NCBI RefSeq assembly: GCF_027853245.1 | Contig: NZ_JAPTZM010000002.1 | Strand: one strand, 5' to 3' | DNA: 64,000 nt | DNA from: Atlantibacter subterraneus | GTDB taxonomy: Bacteria; Pseudomonadota; Gammaproteobacteria; Enterobacterales; Enterobacteriaceae | Shown: positions 60,730-64,000 of the stretch, one piece after another | Numbering within the stretch: the first letter of the stretch is position 1 | How the letters are laid out: the number at the start of each line of letters is the position of its first letter | Notes under the pieces: model-generated | The model's database searches: none | The model's input: only the letters and a program-made list of their open reading frames with translations | Told to the model about the DNA's origin: nothing | Made by a program: the position numbers and the translations under genes

Positions 60730-61527
60730 ATGAGCCCTGCAAAAAACATCGTCATGCTCGCCACACTGCTGTCTGCCGTTGTCACGCTCCCGGTTTCGGC
60801 CAATGCTCTGGAGGAGATTCAAAAACGGGGCGAGATCCGCGTCGCCACCGATCTCTCTATTCCGCCTTCCGGGATGCTGGATGCGTCGATGAAACCCGTT
60901 GGCTCCGACGTTGAAACCGCCGAGCTGTTGGCTAAAGACTGGGGGCTGAAACTGAAGTTCATTGAGACCACCGGCGCGACGCGTATTCCTAACCTGCAAA
61001 CGGGCAAGGCGGATATCGTGATTTCCACGCTCTCCGTCACGCCGCAACGTGCGCAGGTGATTGATTTTAGCCGCGCCTATGCGGGCTTACGCTCGGTAAT
61101 TGGCGCGCCTGCGGCCACCAAAATCAGCGACTGGGCCGACCTGAAAGGCCATGCCATTACCGTGACCCGGGGCACGACTCAGGACTCGATGTTGACCAAA
61201 GACGCCGCGAAAAATGGCATAACTATTCAACGTTATGATGACGATGCCACGATGGTCACGGCAGCCGTCAGCGGCCAGGCGTATGCGGTCGCGACATCCG
61301 CTACCCTGGTGAATCAGATCAACAAGCAAAACCCGAAGCTGGCATTTGAACCGAAAATGACGCTAACCGTGTTTGATTTAGCCATTGGCCTGAAAAAGAA
61401 TGAGCCAGAGCTGAAAGCAAAACTCGACGAATGGATTGCGGCCAATCTTAAAAATGGAAAACTGAATGCCATTTATGAGAAATATCACGGCGAACCGATC
61501 CCCGCTGAGATCCTTAACCGTCCCTGA
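60730..61527 (+). CDS. Periplasmic solute-binding protein, SBP_bac_3 (HisJ/GlnH-like)
   Basis: A 265-residue precursor with a signal peptide (MSPAKNIVMLATLLSAVVTL, cleavage near ANA-LEE). The mature protein has the SBP_bac_3 pattern RVATDLSIPPSGMLD, GSDVETAELLAKDWG, GKADIVISTLSVTPQRAQVIDFSRAYAG and GTTQDSMLT. The arginine usually contacting the ligand carboxylate is present in TPQRAQV. Last gene of the operon, 40 bases after the ATPase, followed by a terminator. The ligand is probably an amino acid or an amino-acid-like acid, not decided by sequence. Confidence 0.9.
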   Translation: MSPAKNIVMLATLLSAVVTLPVSANALEEIQKRGEIRVATDLSIPPSGMLDASMKPVGSDVETAELLAKDWGLKLKFIETTGATRIPNLQTGKADIVISTLSVTPQRAQVIDFSRAYAGLRSVIGAPAATKISDWADLKGHAITVTRGTTQDSMLTKDAAKNGITIQRYDDDATMVTAAVSGQAYAVATSATLVNQINKQNPKLAFEPKMTLTVFDLAIGLKKNEPELKAKLDEWIAANLKNGKLNAIYEKYHGEPIPAEILNRP

Positions 61528-61548
61528 TGTAGCGTAATGTTACGTTTC

Positions 61549-61577
61549 AGGCGTGACGCCAAGGTCACGCCTTTTCC
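61549..61577 (+). terminator. Terminator of the seven-gene operon
   Basis: Perfect 9-bp stem AGGCGTGAC / GTCACGCCT with a GCCAAG loop, followed by TTT. Confidence 0.85.
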
Positions 61578-61652
61578 CCTGCTATTTTCAGCGTTGTTTT
61601 TCTTCGCTTTCAGTCGGATAGTATGCCCTTTCCCCTGAGTGAAGGATCGCTA

Positions 61653-62264
61653 ATGAATTCTGCCCGTCCTCTCTATTTGCCCGTCGGCGTACTGCTACTG
61701 GCCGCATTGCTTATCGTCACTGGCGTTGCCACCGCCAGCAAACTCACCTGGCTAATGGAAGTGCTCCCGGTGCTGATCGTGGTGCCGATCCTGTGGGCCA
61801 CCGCCCGGCGCTATCCGTTGACGCCCCTGCTGTATGTGCTGATCTTCTTCCACGCCATTGTTTTGATCGTCGGCGGGATGTACTCGTATGCCAAAGTGCC
61901 CCTCGGGTTTGAAGTGCAGGAGTGGCTGAACCTCAGCCGCAACCCCTACGACAAACTCGGCCACCTGTTTCAGGGCTTAGTTCCGGCGCTGGCGGCGCGA
62001 GAAGTGCTGATTCGCGGCGGCTTTATCAACGGGCGCAAAATGCTGGGTTTCCTGGTGTGCTGTATCGCGCTGGCGATTAGCGCCTTTTATGAATTAATTG
62101 AGTGGTGGGTGGCACTGATATTGGGCCAGGGCGCGGATGAGTTTCTCGGTACCCAGGGCGACCCGTGGGATACCCAGTCCGATATGCTGTGCGCCCTGCT
62201 GGGTGCGATGATTTCGGTGTTTATTCTCGGCCCATGGCACTCGCGGCAGATTGAAAAACTGTAA
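61653..62264 (+). CDS. YjdF-like DUF2238 membrane protein
   Basis: A 203-residue inner-membrane protein with about six hydrophobic segments. DUF2238 hallmarks: SRNPYDKLGHLFQGLVPALAAREVLIR near residue 110 and AISAFYELIEWWVA followed by DEFLGTQGDPWDTQSDMLCALLGA. Function unknown. The ATG at 61653 follows GAAGGATC; an upstream ATG at 61623 would add ten residues. It resembles K-12 YjdF, but the locus is different, so it may be a paralogue. Confidence 0.85.
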   Translation: MNSARPLYLPVGVLLLAALLIVTGVATASKLTWLMEVLPVLIVVPILWATARRYPLTPLLYVLIFFHAIVLIVGGMYSYAKVPLGFEVQEWLNLSRNPYDKLGHLFQGLVPALAAREVLIRGGFINGRKMLGFLVCCIALAISAFYELIEWWVALILGQGADEFLGTQGDPWDTQSDMLCALLGAMISVFILGPWHSRQIEKL

Positions 62265-62266
62265 CG

Positions 62267-62293
62267 ACAACCCGCCGCCCGGCGGGTTTTTAC
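62267..62293 (+). terminator. Terminator after the DUF2238 gene
   Basis: AACCCGCC-GCCC-GGCGGGTT followed by TTTA, between convergent DUF2238 and LysR genes. Confidence 0.88.
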
Positions 62294-62309
62294 CTTAACA
62301 GACGCGGAC

Positions 62310-63269
62310 TCAGGTCTCCAGCCAGGTATCCCACGCCGGGGCGGCAGTGATCCGCTTCACCATAAAATCGATAAAGCTGCGTATTTTGGGGTCCTGATGA
62401 TAGCCGGGATGGTACAGCGCATACAGGCTGTATTCATGCTCTTTGACCTCATGATCCAGCAGTACCGGCACCAGCTCGCCGCGGGCAATATAATCGCCCA
62501 GCAGATAGGTCGGCAGGCTGACAATCCCCTGATGATGCAGCGCGGCATTCAATAGCCCCAGCGTACTGTTGACCTCAATAATGTTATTCACCTTTAACGC
62601 GCGCGGCTGGTGCTGCTCGTCGATGTAATACCAGTTATCCGAGACGTTGGGATTAATTAAACAGTCGTGCTGTTCCAGATCGGCCAGCGACTGCGGAATA
62701 CCCCGCCGTTCAAAATAGGTTTTGCTGCCGCAGTACACCCAGTTGATTTTACAGATTTCCCGCAGAGCAAAGTTATTCGGCGGTCGCGCGGTGATCCGCA
62801 GGGCAATATCAAAATTCTCTTCGTTAAGATTTACGTTCCGATCGTTGAGATCCACCGACAGCCGCACGTCCGGGTACGACTCCCGGTATTCGCTGTACAG
62901 CCGCATCAGATGCGACACGCCAAACGCGATGGAACAGGTGATCCTGAGCTGGCCTTGCGGATGTTGATGAAAGCTGGAGGTGTTGATCAGCGAATCATCC
63001 AGATCGCCCAGCAGACGCTGGGCTCGGATCAGCAAATATTTCCCCGGCTCGGTGAGGATAAAAGTGCGGGTGGTTCTTTTTAACAGTACAACCCCAAGGC
63101 TCTCTTCGAGCTGTGAAATACTGCGGCTTACCGACGACGGCGTCAGGCTTAGTTTTTGCGCGGCGACGGAGAAACTGTTGCATTCAACTACCTTGATAAA
63201 GATTTCCAACTGGCGAAATATCGCGTGGTTATCAATTTTTGCTTTAAATGGCATAAAAACCTTATTCAT
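62310..63269 (-). CDS. LysR-family transcriptional regulator
   Basis: A 319-residue regulator with an N-terminal winged helix at about 15-72 (FRQLEIFIKVVECNSFSVAA then QKLSLTPSSVSRSISQLEESLG) and a type 2 periplasmic-binding-like sensor domain at about 95-300 (LRITCSIAFGVSHLM, DIALRITARPPNNF). The ATG at 63269 is chosen for GGGAGAG just upstream; in-frame codons up to 63359 were rejected. It is divergent from the permease gene, 250 bp away, and probably controls it. I do not recognise a named orthologue. Confidence 0.88.
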   Translation of the reverse strand: MNKVFMPFKAKIDNHAIFRQLEIFIKVVECNSFSVAAQKLSLTPSSVSRSISQLEESLGVVLLKRTTRTFILTEPGKYLLIRAQRLLGDLDDSLINTSSFHQHPQGQLRITCSIAFGVSHLMRLYSEYRESYPDVRLSVDLNDRNVNLNEENFDIALRITARPPNNFALREICKINWVYCGSKTYFERRGIPQSLADLEQHDCLINPNVSDNWYYIDEQHQPRALKVNNIIEVNSTLGLLNAALHHQGIVSLPTYLLGDYIARGELVPVLLDHEVKEHEYSLYALYHPGYHQDPKIRSFIDFMVKRITAAPAWDTWLET

Positions 63270-63519
63270 CACTCTCCCTCGCCCCGCTAATACCTGCTCA
63301 ACAGCATATCGCGCCGTCACGCAAACAGCGACCCTCATCAACTTTTGCGTTTTACGCACAAGTCTTGTTAATAGTTAGCACCGCCAGCGCCTTTTCGTTT
63401 CGCTGTTGATTACGTACCATGATATTGCAGTCAGAAAATGAATGGACTGAATAATAATTATCACCGCCGTTGCAGTCATGCGTCACCATTATTTTAATAA
63501 ATTGCGACAGGAAAATATT

Positions 63520-64000
63520 ATGAATGACATTTCTCCCTCAGTACCCCGCTCTGAAAAGCTTCATCAATCGATTCCATTTACCAAATATGATGCAGGATGG
63601 GTCGTATTGTGTATTGGCATGGCGATCGGCTCCGGCATTGTATTTATGCCGGTGCAAATCGGCATAAAAGGCATTTGGGTATTTATCGCCTCGGTGATCA
63701 TTGCCTATCCTGCTATCTATTTATTACAAAGCTTATATTTAAAAACCCTCTCGGAAAGTGAAAATTGTGAGGATTACTCTAACGTTATTACCCAGTATTT
63801 AGGGAAAAACTGGGGTTTCTGGCTGGGCATCGCCTATTTTTTAATGCTGCTGCACGGTATGTTTTCCTATTCGCTGGCGGTCACCTTCGATAGCGCATCC
63901 TATATTCAGACCTTTGGATTAACAGACGGATTACTGTCGGATTCGGTATGGTACGGGCTGGTGATTCTGGTGGTGCTGGTCAGTATCGCCTCACAGGGCG
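63520..64000 (+). CDS. DlsT(YhaO)/SdaC-type amino-acid permease, 3' end cut by window
   Basis: The first 160 codons of a hydroxy/aromatic amino-acid permease (HAAAP/STP family). The visible part closely follows K-12 YhaO (DlsT): DAGWVVLCIGMAIGSGIVFMPVQ near residue 24, YPAIYLLQSLYLKTLSES, DYSNVITQYLGKNWGFWLGI and SASYIQTFGLTDGLLSDS, with four membrane segments so far. YhaO imports serine in E. coli, so serine or a relative is a reasonable guess. CAGGAAA precedes the ATG at 63520. It may be followed by a deaminase gene outside the window. Confidence 0.85.
   Translation, partial: MNDISPSVPRSEKLHQSIPFTKYDAGWVVLCIGMAIGSGIVFMPVQIGIKGIWVFIASVIIAYPAIYLLQSLYLKTLSESENCEDYSNVITQYLGKNWGFWLGIAYFLMLLHGMFSYSLAVTFDSASYIQTFGLTDGLLSDSVWYGLVILVVLVSIASQG

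Overview
The window is chromosomal DNA from a member of the Enterobacteriaceae close to the Enterobacter / Klebsiella / Kosakonia / Leclercia group. I base this on near-complete collinearity with E. coli K-12 and very high protein similarity to K-12 proteins as I remember them. Several K-12-specific blocks are absent (the yad fimbrial genes between folK and panB, and yadD between panC and panD). No database search was possible, so every K-12 comparison is from memory. I see no IS element, integrase, rRNA or CRISPR array.

Region 1 (1-46.4 kb) is the K-12 2.5-3.7 min region in reverse: sfsA-dksA-gluQ-pcnB-folK-panB-panC-panD-yadE-yadI-yadH-yadG-can-hpt-gcd-cueO-yacC-speE-speD, an inserted three-gene TRAP transporter, then yacL, a small secreted-protein gene, acnB, a DUF3300/DUF2950 pair, another small secreted-protein gene, lpd-aceF-aceE-pdhR, aroP, ampE-ampD, nadC, ppdD-hofB-hofC, guaC, coaE-zapD-yacG and mutT. 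It covers pantothenate synthesis, tRNA and RNA modification, polyamine synthesis, pyruvate oxidation and entry to the TCA cycle, periplasmic glucose and copper oxidation, and beta-lactamase signalling.

Region 2 (46.4-56.0 kb) is the K-12 66.8-67 min region: yggN-yggL-trmB, mutY-yggX-mltC, nupG, speC, yqgA and a tRNA-Phe gene. In K-12, mutT follows secA and yggN neighbours ansB. Here yggN runs straight into mutT with a 12-bp gap. The two K-12 loci lie at about equal distances on either side of oriC, and the gene orientations fit one origin-centred inversion. This is the clearest genome-scale signal in the window.

Region 3 (56.0-64.0 kb) is accessory DNA downstream of tRNA-Phe. A tight seven-gene operon encodes a GntR/FadR-type regulator, an RpiB-like isomerase, a beta-hydroxyacid dehydrogenase and a complete polar-amino-acid-type ABC importer. 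It is followed by a YjdF-like membrane protein and a LysR regulator divergent from a DlsT(YhaO)-like amino-acid permease that is cut by the window end. The seven-gene operon is the best candidate for an undescribed uptake and catabolic system. I do not recognise its substrate.

Regulatory sites readable in the sequence include a CueR-type promoter for cueO, a CRP palindrome over the gcd promoter, a PdhR operator upstream of pdhR, a KdgR-like box upstream of the TRAP operon, a PdhR-like palindrome upstream of the tRNA-Phe-linked operon, a candidate 34-codon leader ORF upstream of speC, and the AUU start of pcnB.
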